Positions 34,471 through 42,740 of a stretch of 53,886 nucleotides of DNA are shown one piece after another. Both the position numbers and the translations under genes were made by a program. Under the pieces are notes generated by a model. It did no database searches and was not told the DNA's origin. It was given only the letters and a program-made list of their open reading frames with translations. How positions within the stretch are numbered: position 1 is the stretch's first letter; each line of letters opens with the position of its first letter. This stretch comes from Planococcus sp. MSAK28401 (GTDB lineage: Bacteria > Bacillota > Bacilli > Bacillales_A > Planococcaceae): the NCBI RefSeq assembly GCF_018283455.1, contig NZ_JAAMTH010000008.1, positions 1 to 53,886 on the forward strand. The letters run 5' to 3'.

Positions 34471-34592
34471 TATCAAATACCCACGTATAAGAAACATAGT
34501 TTTTGGTATGAGTTTTGATATAAAAAGAGTACAAAAAAGAAGAAGGTTTATACCTTCCCCTTGACTCTATCAAAAACCATCGTTTTTGAGAG
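34471..34592. promoter_or_regulatory. Candidate recombination (res) sites upstream of the recombinase
   Basis: 34567-34592 is a 26-bp imperfect palindrome (CTATCAAAAAC-CATC-GTTTTTGAGAG); 34496-34520 contains a related GTTTTTGGTATGAGTTTTGATA, and TATCAAA at 34471 faces TTTGATA at 34514. The position directly upstream of a resolvase gene and the 12-bp arm size fit res subsites. A small GAAGG/CCTTC hairpin (34542-34557) lies between. Confidence 0.45.
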
Positions 34593-34762
34593 GATGACTT
34601 TATATTTTACTTTGAACTAACTTATTTAAAAACATGTCTTTACTGTTAAAATATTCCTTCTCTAAACCACGTATTATCGTTTAAACAATTAAGTTACAAT
34701 GAATGCAACGAAGTTATTAAATTATTCAATGTTCTGAAAATGAAAGAAGGGAATGAGATTGA

Positions 34763-35563
34763 ATGGAGCACTTATATCATTATACTAACCTAGAAACTTT
34801 AAAACTTATTTTTCAGAACCACACATTCAGAATGACTAGCTTGAATTACATGGACGATTTAGAGGAAGGTGAAACAGAAGATCTTCAAAAACTAGGACGC
34901 TACATTTACATTAGCAGCTGGACAAAAAAATACGAAGAATCATTAACATTATGGAATTATGCAGAAAATAATGGAAAAACAGATGGAATTAGAATAGGAA
35001 TGAAGAAAAACATTTTCAAAACTGAAACAATTAATAGAAATGTTATGTTGCACGGTCAATACACTGAAATTCGAGATTTGGAATTTAATATTGGCATATT
35101 AAATAAAATGTTGACCAGTAATGTTTCGTTTGTTCCTCCTCATGCCACATTAAACGAGGTTATTTATACCAATGACGAACGTTTACTAAAACCGTTTGTA
35201 CATCAAAAGCATTCTAATGGTTTTGCATTATTAACTGGGCAACTTGGGATTTATAAGCGACATGAATGGCGTGAACAACAAGAGATTAGATACATGTTGA
35301 GGTCTTTGCCATTAACAGTAAAAGAAATGAATATTGATTTTCTTAATACACCAGAGGGTGAAAAGCGTCTTCTTGAAAAAATCAAAATGAGAGAAGATAT
35401 TAGGTTTGTTGATTTACTTTTAAAAGATGATGTTTTTGAAGATATGGAAGTACTTTGCGGTCCAAGGATGTCTGAGAAAAAAAAAGAAGAACTTTATGAA
35501 CTGCTACTTAAATACGCTCCCAATGCTGTTGTGGCAACCAGCAGATTAAGAATACGAAGTTAA
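34763..35563 (+). CDS. DUF2971-like protein
   Basis: 266 residues beginning MEHLYHYTNLETLKLIF, with MTSLNYMDDLEEGE soon after: the LYHYT and N-D-x-x-E pattern of DUF2971. Members occur often in defence islands and next to restriction systems; their activity is not known to me. Soluble. ATG 34763 follows GAAGGGA. Transcribed away from the recombinase and toward the convergent hsd operon. Confidence 0.7.
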   Translation: MEHLYHYTNLETLKLIFQNHTFRMTSLNYMDDLEEGETEDLQKLGRYIYISSWTKKYEESLTLWNYAENNGKTDGIRIGMKKNIFKTETINRNVMLHGQYTEIRDLEFNIGILNKMLTSNVSFVPPHATLNEVIYTNDERLLKPFVHQKHSNGFALLTGQLGIYKRHEWREQQEIRYMLRSLPLTVKEMNIDFLNTPEGEKRLLEKIKMREDIRFVDLLLKDDVFEDMEVLCGPRMSEKKKEELYELLLKYAPNAVVATSRLRIRS

Positions 35564-35646
35564 ATAAGAATAATAGTAAGGAAGGCAGGTGTGATTCAAA
35601 TTGCCTCATAGTTCGATGCAATGGATTCAATTTTCCATCTTAAGCA

Positions 35647-35703
35647 AAAAATGAGCCAAAAATGAGATCATTTTTAAGTGATCGTCATTTTGGGTTCATT
35701 TTA
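35647..35703. terminator. Terminator between DUF2971 gene and hsdR
   Basis: AAAATGAGCC...AAAATGA-ATCA pairs with TGAT...TCATTTTGG-TTCATTTT, an interrupted long hairpin between two convergent genes. Confidence 0.7.
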
Positions 35704-35761
35704 CTGATTTCTCAATTTTTTTATTACTTCCACATTAAACGGGTTTGCCATTACTTCGTTT

Positions 35762-38700
35762 CTAACGTAACTCGTCCCCTAATGGCACAATGACCTCATC
35801 AAGCAGTTTGTTCCATTGACGTTTCATCTCTGGCCCGTATTTCAATGGACTTATCCCCGGGTTGGCTATTTTATATTCATCAAATCTTTTACTATCTAAA
35901 ATTCCTCGGATATTTGGGATAGGTTGCGTCCCGACTACGTATTGAATGGCGGATAGGTGTAACTCATTTTCGGAAACAAACCACGTATTTGCGAATGCAT
36001 GAATCGCTTGATCAAAAGATTCTGTGAAGAAACGTCGTTTTACAATAAAAATATCTTCTTCTTCGTTAACATCTCCCGTGTCGATGCTATTTAAGATGTC
36101 ACGATACACCTCTTTTACGACGGTTGATTTGTTCAGCTTTTGTAAGGCTTTTTCAATTTCTTCACGTATATCTTGATTATTGGCTGCATAGGTTTCCAAC
36201 AGCAAATTGATATAGGTAGAATCAATGTCATACAACGTACTGGCATTATCTCCATAAAACTCAATTCCTGAAAAATCCGTTTCATCGTCAGTCGGCTCAT
36301 CGGGAGGCGTATCGTCGATGAGAGAACCTTTCACTGTGTTATATGCACCAATGTATTCCTCTAAGACTTTCACCTGTTCTTTAAGTGCCTCTGACTTTTC
36401 CATATCGTCGTTGTAATCATCATAGGTGACTAAGGCTTCATAGGCTTTGTTCAATTCTTGGAATGCTTTAATAAACTCAATGCGTTCTTCCATTGGTGAA
36501 TGTTCATCAATTGCTGCCGGATCGGCTACTCGTGTAGTAAGCACCTTATGCGCTTTCTTGAAGCGTTTCTTCGATTCGGTATAACTTGGGTACACCAGGT
36601 TATTTTCTTCCTGTGCCTCCGAGTATAACTTGGTTGCGGCTTTTACATTGTGTTCCATGGTCACAGGTTTTCGGAACGTCACAATCAATCCTTTGCTCTT
36701 ACCTGGATAGGTGCGATTGGTCCGAGAAAAAGCTTGAATCAGATTGGCGTAGCTTAAATTCCGGTCGACGAATAGTGTTTGAATTGTCGGAGCATCGAAT
36801 CCCGTTAACAGCCGATCCACGACAATGACTAAGTCCACTTGTTTTCCAAATGTTTTAAACTCTGCACGCTTTCGAGCCAAGCGATTGTTGATATCGCCAT
36901 TGTATCGATCGATATCTTCTATCGACCAAGCGGTATCGTAATAATCGTTGTAATCCTTAATGACTTCTTTCATTTCATCTTGAATATGTTTGGAATCGGC
37001 TTCATTCTCCTGCATCGAATAGGTAATCGCAATTCGCGGAAAGTTAGCGTCTTCGATGGTTCGTCCCTTGCGAATCGGATGTCCGACAAATTCTTTCGTT
37101 AACCAGTCGGGATCTGCTTTCATCTTCTTGATGGCATGGTAATAGCGCTTCGCCATTTCAATCGAGCTTGTGGTGAAAATGGCTGATTTTTGAGGTCGTC
37201 CATTTTGAAAATCGAATTTCGTATAAGCATTGTCTGGACGGAACATTTTATGTAAAACCTTTTGAATGTGCTCATCGCTTTCAAAAAAGGAGGATTCGAG
37301 ATACGATTCCTTTTCCAATCCGTCCATTTCATCAATCATGTCATTCAATTCATTGTCACTAAGATCCGCAAATATTTCTTTTGGACGTAGCTGGCTAAAT
37401 ATATAGTTATCGAGCGATGTAGATTCCACGGTATCTTCGTGCTCGACCTGAAACCCCAAGACAGCGCCATCATCAAGGGCATTCTTGATGGTGTAGGTAT
37501 GTAGGACTTCTCCGTACTGGTCGTGGGTAGTGCGAGCGAGACGTCCTTTTGCTTGTTTTTTATTCTCTTCAAAGATTGGTGTGCCGGTAAAGCCAAACCA
37601 AGTAGAATTCGGAAAGAACTGCTTGATGGATTCCATTCCCTCTGCACTTAATGCCCGGTGACATTCATCGACGACAAAAACGATATGCTGACTCATTAGC
37701 TTTTGAAAGCGCTGGGACCCTTTTTCTGCTTCCTGCTTCTCCGCATGTCGAAGTGCAGCTTCTAATTTTTGCCGTGTGGTGATAATCACCGTATTCGAAT
37801 TTGCACTGGATAGCAGGGTGTCGCTTAACTCTTTGGAGCTGCCGGTCCCCACAATTAAACTGTTTGACTTGGCTGTTCCAGATGAAATACCTGTATTGAA
37901 TTCAGAAGCAAACTTCGTGAATTCATTAGTCGTTTGATTGTCCAAGTCCTTTCGGTCAATCAGCATAACCGTTCGGTCGATGCCGGGCTTACGAGCAAGA
38001 AGCTTCGTTGAGACAAAGCTTGTTAATGTTTTCCCAGAACCTGTTGCGTGCCAGACATAGCCGGATTGATGCTTCATCGCAGAAGAAAACAAGGCTTCAA
38101 TCGCATGGATTTGATACGAGTGAAGCACCATTAGGGCTTTGTTGTCTTGATCTTCACTGACAATTGTGTAGTTCGCAATTAACCGGTGAGCATCTGGAAT
38201 GTTAAGGACTTGTTTAACAAATTCATAAAGGTTGTCTACTTTTCGGTTATCCGTAGTGCGCCAGCTAAAGACCAACTTTCTGTGCATTTCCTTCGGCATC
38301 GCGTTTGCAAAATAACGCGTCGTTTGTTCATTAGAAATGACAAACAACTGCAGCGTCGCAAAAATATTATTTCGGAACATACCTTCTTCCGCATATTTCT
38401 TGATCTGGTGATACGCTTGGAAAACCCCATCTTTAGATGTCGCCTGTTTCAATTCAATTTGCACAATCGGTAATCCGTTGATTAGCAGCGTGACATCAAA
38501 GCGACGATCACGACCGTCTGCATCAACTTTTTGTTTCGCAATCTGATGAACCACTTCATATGTAGAGATGCCTCCCCCAATATCTTGGTTGGAATACAAC
38601 ACCAATGAGACCGAGGGAAGCGAGCTGTCTTCACGTTCTATCGTGATACGGGCAATGCCATTTTCTCCTTTGAGCCATCGTGCCGCATCAAAAGGCGTCT

Positions 38701-38929
38701 TGGTTTTCAACAACAATTCGGTTTTAATCGTATCGAATTCTTTGTCGCTTAATGGATGTTCACCGATTTCTGACAAATTATTGTGCGTAATCTTTAGTCG
38801 TAAATTCCTCCAGAGATCTTCTTCAGATTTTAGATCAGGCCGATAATTCCACTGGTTATGCCCTTCTCCTAATACCTGAATTAATCGACGTTCTACTTCG
38901 ACTTCATCGTTGTGCGGAATCTTGGTCAT
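35762..38929 (-). CDS. hsdR: Type I restriction enzyme, R subunit
   Basis: 1055 residues. N-terminal nuclease part (DVTLLINGLPIVQIELKQ, PD-ExK-like), then the SF2 motor with ATGSGKTLTS (Walker A), VDECHRA (DEAH-like box) and FGFTGTPIF, and a C-terminal helical region. The R subunit translocates DNA and cuts it away from unmethylated sites. ATG 38929 with AAAGGAGG; 23 bases after hsdS. Last gene of hsdMSR. Length is normal for the family. Confidence 0.95.
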   Translation of the reverse strand: MTKIPHNDEVEVERRLIQVLGEGHNQWNYRPDLKSEEDLWRNLRLKITHNNLSEIGEHPLSDKEFDTIKTELLLKTKTPFDAARWLKGENGIARITIEREDSSLPSVSLVLYSNQDIGGGISTYEVVHQIAKQKVDADGRDRRFDVTLLINGLPIVQIELKQATSKDGVFQAYHQIKKYAEEGMFRNNIFATLQLFVISNEQTTRYFANAMPKEMHRKLVFSWRTTDNRKVDNLYEFVKQVLNIPDAHRLIANYTIVSEDQDNKALMVLHSYQIHAIEALFSSAMKHQSGYVWHATGSGKTLTSFVSTKLLARKPGIDRTVMLIDRKDLDNQTTNEFTKFASEFNTGISSGTAKSNSLIVGTGSSKELSDTLLSSANSNTVIITTRQKLEAALRHAEKQEAEKGSQRFQKLMSQHIVFVVDECHRALSAEGMESIKQFFPNSTWFGFTGTPIFEENKKQAKGRLARTTHDQYGEVLHTYTIKNALDDGAVLGFQVEHEDTVESTSLDNYIFSQLRPKEIFADLSDNELNDMIDEMDGLEKESYLESSFFESDEHIQKVLHKMFRPDNAYTKFDFQNGRPQKSAIFTTSSIEMAKRYYHAIKKMKADPDWLTKEFVGHPIRKGRTIEDANFPRIAITYSMQENEADSKHIQDEMKEVIKDYNDYYDTAWSIEDIDRYNGDINNRLARKRAEFKTFGKQVDLVIVVDRLLTGFDAPTIQTLFVDRNLSYANLIQAFSRTNRTYPGKSKGLIVTFRKPVTMEHNVKAATKLYSEAQEENNLVYPSYTESKKRFKKAHKVLTTRVADPAAIDEHSPMEERIEFIKAFQELNKAYEALVTYDDYNDDMEKSEALKEQVKVLEEYIGAYNTVKGSLIDDTPPDEPTDDETDFSGIEFYGDNASTLYDIDSTYINLLLETYAANNQDIREEIEKALQKLNKSTVVKEVYRDILNSIDTGDVNEEEDIFIVKRRFFTESFDQAIHAFANTWFVSENELHLSAIQYVVGTQPIPNIRGILDSKRFDEYKIANPGISPLKYGPEMKRQWNKLLDEVIVPLGDELR

Positions 38930-38952
38930 GAATCGTCCTCCTTTCCATCGAT

Positions 38953-40173
38953 TTAAGCAAACATTTTTTGTAGAAAGCCTTGTTTGGTTTGTTTTAAGAC
39001 TTCTAATTCCTTTTCTTTAAGAGCAATTACTTCATCTATTTGTTTAAAGAAATTACCTATTTGGAATTGTTCCTCCATATCAGGAAGAAAAATAAGAAAA
39101 CTACTTAAAGCTTCTTTTGTTATTGTTTTGATTGTTCCTCCAGGAGCTTTCATTTTTTCTCTATTAAACAATAGTTGAATACTGTATGCGAAATAATATA
39201 TATCTACTGGAATTTTATAGTTTTCAAAAATCAATAATGTTCTGTCGACATAAGAAGAGTATTGAGTAATAGCAACTCGCCCAATACTCCCTTGCAAAGT
39301 AACAACTACTTTTCCAGCTTCAACATACACACTTTTTGGTTGAGCTAATTCACTAATTTTTTGTTTAGTATTATTAACCAACTTAAGATTTTTATCTACA
39401 TCGACAACTTGCACAAAAGGCATTCCATACTCTTCATCGTACCATTCCTTATTTCCATAAGGTTGCGGGAAAGAACCTCTCCGATAATTAGCTATATCTT
39501 TTAAAGTTTTAACTTCCCAATCTCCAGAAAAACCTGAAAAACGAAACTCTGGTACTGACTCCCCCTCTTTTGGGAACATTTTTTGCAAGAAGCCTTGTTT
39601 GGTTTGTTTTAGCGTGGTGAGTTCTTGCTCATGAATAGCAATATTTTCGTCTAATAGTTTAAAGAACTCACCGATTTTAGTCTGTTCATCTTTATTGGAA
39701 GTAAATGGAAAATTGATGTTTTTGAAACTCTCAAAGAATAAGTATTCTCTCACACTCCCTTCAGTATTTCGTCTAACTTCATTATTAAAAATTGGAGATT
39801 TAATAAACTGTAAAATAAATTCATTATCTAACTTCTCACTCATTTTTAATACTACATAAAGTGAACTTACGATTACCGTTTCGCTTAGATTATTAAATGC
39901 TATCGAGCCGACGTTGATTCTGGAAGGATTATAAGCAAATTCACCAGGATGAACTAATTTATAGGATGTTTTATCAAGATCATCTAATCGACTACCATCG
40001 AATTGTTCTGCTTGACTGACTAATCCTACTTTATTGCTTACAGAGTATGCCATGTAGCTTTTACCTACAGTATTTTTCTTTCCAGCTTTAGAAATGAAAT
40101 CCTCAAATTTTCTCTGACTCCACATTTCTTTGTATTCTGGAAAACGAATTTCTGGTTGTTTTTCATTTTTCAC
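38953..40173 (-). CDS. hsdS: Type I restriction enzyme, specificity subunit
   Basis: 406 residues in two half-repeats, each a target-recognition domain followed by a conserved helix ending LKQTKQGFLQKMF (near residue 195 and at the C-terminus). The second TRD begins WEVKTLKDIANYRRG. The two TRDs set the two halves of the recognition site, which cannot be read from sequence. The repeated helix gives homologous DNA at 38953-39000 and 39575-39625. The start overlaps the hsdM end by 11 bases. Confidence 0.94.
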   Translation of the reverse strand: MKNEKQPEIRFPEYKEMWSQRKFEDFISKAGKKNTVGKSYMAYSVSNKVGLVSQAEQFDGSRLDDLDKTSYKLVHPGEFAYNPSRINVGSIAFNNLSETVIVSSLYVVLKMSEKLDNEFILQFIKSPIFNNEVRRNTEGSVREYLFFESFKNINFPFTSNKDEQTKIGEFFKLLDENIAIHEQELTTLKQTKQGFLQKMFPKEGESVPEFRFSGFSGDWEVKTLKDIANYRRGSFPQPYGNKEWYDEEYGMPFVQVVDVDKNLKLVNNTKQKISELAQPKSVYVEAGKVVVTLQGSIGRVAITQYSSYVDRTLLIFENYKIPVDIYYFAYSIQLLFNREKMKAPGGTIKTITKEALSSFLIFLPDMEEQFQIGNFFKQIDEVIALKEKELEVLKQTKQGFLQKMFA

Positions 40174-41755
40174 GTTTGAACACCTCTAATGCTCCTTTAA
40201 TCCACTCTTCATCTTCTTTGCTGTATTGCAGCGAAGAAATTATTTCATACAAACTAGATTCGAGTTCTACTTTTTCATTTCGAATATCTTGGATGCTTGC
40301 ACCAATCTCTGTCATATCCACAACTTCTTCTTCTTCGAAGGTATCTACGTATCTCGGAATGTTCAAATTGAAACCATTCTCTTTGATTTCGTCAAATCTC
40401 GCTACATGCGAATATTTTTCAATACTTTCTCGATTTCTATACGTTTCTACTACCTTATCGATATTCGCTGTAGACAATTTGTTCTGATTCTTTCCTTTGA
40501 CGAAGTCTTTGCTTGCATCGATAAAAAGGACGTCCCGTGTCTCGCGATTTTTCTTCAAGATGATAACTGTCGTGGGAATTGGTGTGCCAAAGAACAGGTT
40601 TCCCGGCATGCCGATTACCGCATAAACACTGCCATCTTCCAACAGCTTCTTTCGAATAACACCTTCCGCAGCACCACGGAACAATACCCCGTGTGGTAAC
40701 ACAATCGCCATCGTCCCAGAATCTTTCAAGTGATAAAGACCGTGTAGTAAGAATGCAAAATCCGCTTTTGATTTTGGCGCTAATTTCCCAAAACGGTTAA
40801 AGCGTGAATCGTCTAAGAAAGTATCATCTGAAGACCAATTCGCTGAATACGGTGGGTTCATCAACACTGAATCAAACGTATATGGCTCGTCTGTCGGCCA
40901 ATCTTTATTCAAGGTATCGCCATTGCTTAAACGCATATCTTCTTTATCGACACCGTGCAAGATTAAGTTCATTTTCGCAAGATTAAATGTCGTCGTATTA
41001 AGTTCCTGTCCATGGTATTTCACACTTTCCGGATGGTTAATGTAGTTTCGGACGTTCAACATCAACGAACCCGACCCCATGGTCGGATCATATACACTAA
41101 ATAGCTTTTTATCTTCTTGTCCTATTGCAGCAATACGCGCCATCATGACTGATACTTCATGAGGTGTATAAAATTCCCCTGCCTTCTTGCCAGCTTCTGA
41201 AGCAAATTGGCTGATTAAGAATTCATAAGCATCCCCAATCACATCGCCTCCATGCCCCAACAGGTTAATCGGATTTAATTTCTTGATGACTTCTGTGATG
41301 GTGATGTTTCGTTGCTGAGCATCTGAGCCTAGTTTTTTGGATTGTAAATCCACATCATCAAATAGACCGTTGAACTGATCATATTTTGTCGATAATTCGA
41401 TAAATGCTTTATTTAGATCGTTTAACTGAAATGTATTTTGTTTAGCTTGATTCGTTAATACATTGAAAAGATAAGGTGGTTCAATGTCATAGCCTAGTGT
41501 GTCGATCAAGGTTTCAATCAGATCGCTCTTGATGTCTTCATCCGCCAATAATGTCTCATATAGTTGCGTTTGTTTGTCTGCCGTGTAGTATTCTTCTAGC
41601 GATTCATCTGATATTTCAACTACTTTTACCAGTAATCGGTCCGACAGATATTTATAAAAAATCAAGCCTAACAAGTAATTCTTGTATTCTGATGCATCCA
41701 TTTTGCTGCGCAAATTATCTGCAGCACTAAATAATATTGTGTTCAATCCACTCAT
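40163..41755 (-). CDS. hsdM: Type I DNA methyltransferase, M subunit
   Basis: 530 residues; SAM-binding DPTMGSGSLML and catalytic NPPYSANW motifs, as in N6-adenine methyltransferases of type I systems, with the N-terminal HsdM domain from residue 5. It modifies the host site and forms the complex with HsdS. First gene of the operon. ATG 41755 has a GGGGAA ribosome site. Confidence 0.95.
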   Translation of the reverse strand: MSGLNTILFSAADNLRSKMDASEYKNYLLGLIFYKYLSDRLLVKVVEISDESLEEYYTADKQTQLYETLLADEDIKSDLIETLIDTLGYDIEPPYLFNVLTNQAKQNTFQLNDLNKAFIELSTKYDQFNGLFDDVDLQSKKLGSDAQQRNITITEVIKKLNPINLLGHGGDVIGDAYEFLISQFASEAGKKAGEFYTPHEVSVMMARIAAIGQEDKKLFSVYDPTMGSGSLMLNVRNYINHPESVKYHGQELNTTTFNLAKMNLILHGVDKEDMRLSNGDTLNKDWPTDEPYTFDSVLMNPPYSANWSSDDTFLDDSRFNRFGKLAPKSKADFAFLLHGLYHLKDSGTMAIVLPHGVLFRGAAEGVIRKKLLEDGSVYAVIGMPGNLFFGTPIPTTVIILKKNRETRDVLFIDASKDFVKGKNQNKLSTANIDKVVETYRNRESIEKYSHVARFDEIKENGFNLNIPRYVDTFEEEEVVDMTEIGASIQDIRNEKVELESSLYEIISSLQYSKEDEEWIKGALEVFKREK

Positions 41756-42150
41756 GTTCTATTCCCCACTTTTCTTATAAATAATGAAGCTTCTCGTTGT
41801 TATGTAAATGACTGAAAGTCACACTTGCAACTATCTTCTTTGATCTTCACTACCCTCTATTCTACCAGTAGAAAGCGTGAGCGTACTCTCTCTTATTATA
41901 ATAGTTCAAAACCTATTTATTCCCACTTTTAATTTTGATTGTAGTTTACGACATTTAATTCTTTTTCTTTCGTACGTTGATACAGACAATCCTCTACTAT
42001 CGTAACTAATACTACCTATTTTGAAGACTCTCCGAATTTTTTAGCCAAACACTTAAGGTACTCTAAACGCCTCTCTTTTTGAGTGGAATTATTACTTAGA
42101 TAGTTAAAATTAGATACAATATATTTAGTTCAAAATAAAGGAGATCAAAT
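41756..42150. other. Divergent promoter region of hsdM and the AbrB-like gene
   Basis: AT-rich; on the minus strand a TATAAT at about 41903 could serve hsdM, without a clear -35 box. No frame or repeat of note. Confidence 0.4.
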
Positions 42151-42426
42151 ATGCGAAGCACAGGTATCGTTAGAAAAGTAGACCAACTGGGACGTATTGT
42201 TACCCCCATCGAATTAAGAAGATCCATGGGTATATCTGAAGGAGATGCAATGGAAATCTTCGTCGAAGACGATCGAATCATTTTGCGGAAATATAAGACG
42301 GAAAAAACGTGTGCGATTACGGGAGAAATTTTAGAGGAAAACTTTGAATACGCGAAAGGACTTCATCTAAGTCCAAAAGGCGCAGCTATACTCCTCGAAG
42401 AACTACAGAACGTCACGAAGAAGTAA
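42151..42426 (+). CDS. AbrB/SpoVT-family regulator
   Basis: 91 residues; RSTGIVRKVDQLGRIVTPIELRRS is the swapped-hairpin DNA-binding domain of AbrB (shown as STGIVRKVDQLGRIV plus TPIELRR; the usual IPIELR has a Thr here), followed by a short C-terminal domain with CAITGE. AbrB-type proteins bind bent AT-rich promoters; this one may control hsdM, which diverges from it, or the conjugation genes. AAAGGAGA precedes the ATG. Confidence 0.88.
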   Translation: MRSTGIVRKVDQLGRIVTPIELRRSMGISEGDAMEIFVEDDRIILRKYKTEKTCAITGEILEENFEYAKGLHLSPKGAAILLEELQNVTKK

Positions 42427-42437
42427 GCGACCAAGTT

Positions 42438-42480
42438 AAAAGCGTACCCGGCTGTTCAATCATTGCCGGGTACGCTTTTA
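42438..42480. terminator. Terminator between two convergent AbrB-type genes
   Basis: AAAAGCGTACCCGGC (42438-42452) pairs with GCCGGGTACGCTTTT (42465-42479), perfect 15-bp stem; it also closes the long conjugation operon on the minus strand. Confidence 0.9.
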
Positions 42481-42729
42481 TTCGTCACTCATGTATTTCA
42501 CAATTTGCTTTAGGCCCTCTTTACTGATCCATGCTTCGCCAATTCGAATGGCTTCATCCGCCACTTTTCCTGTCACAGCACAGACATACCGTTGACGATG
42601 AGGTTCGAGGATAATCTGTCGGTCGTTATGTGTGACATCGACTAGGTCACCTTCGTGCAGCTCAAACATCTCTAAAATCTCTTTTGGAATCACAATGCGT
42701 CCTGAATTGTTAATCCGTTTTGTATGCAC
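42478..42729 (-). CDS. Second AbrB-like regulator, end of the conjugation operon
   Basis: 83 residues; HTKRINNSGRIVIPKEILEMF is the AbrB swapped-hairpin motif (NSGRIVIPKEI), then CAVTGKVADEAIRIG, which parallels the CAITGEILEENFEYA of the 42151 protein. It lies 11 bases after the EssB-like gene, so it is probably the last gene of the tra operon and may feed back on it. Confidence 0.85.
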   Translation of the reverse strand: MHTKRINNSGRIVIPKEILEMFELHEGDLVDVTHNDRQIILEPHRQRYVCAVTGKVADEAIRIGEAWISKEGLKQIVKYMSDE

Positions 42730-42740
42730 ACGCTTCCCCC

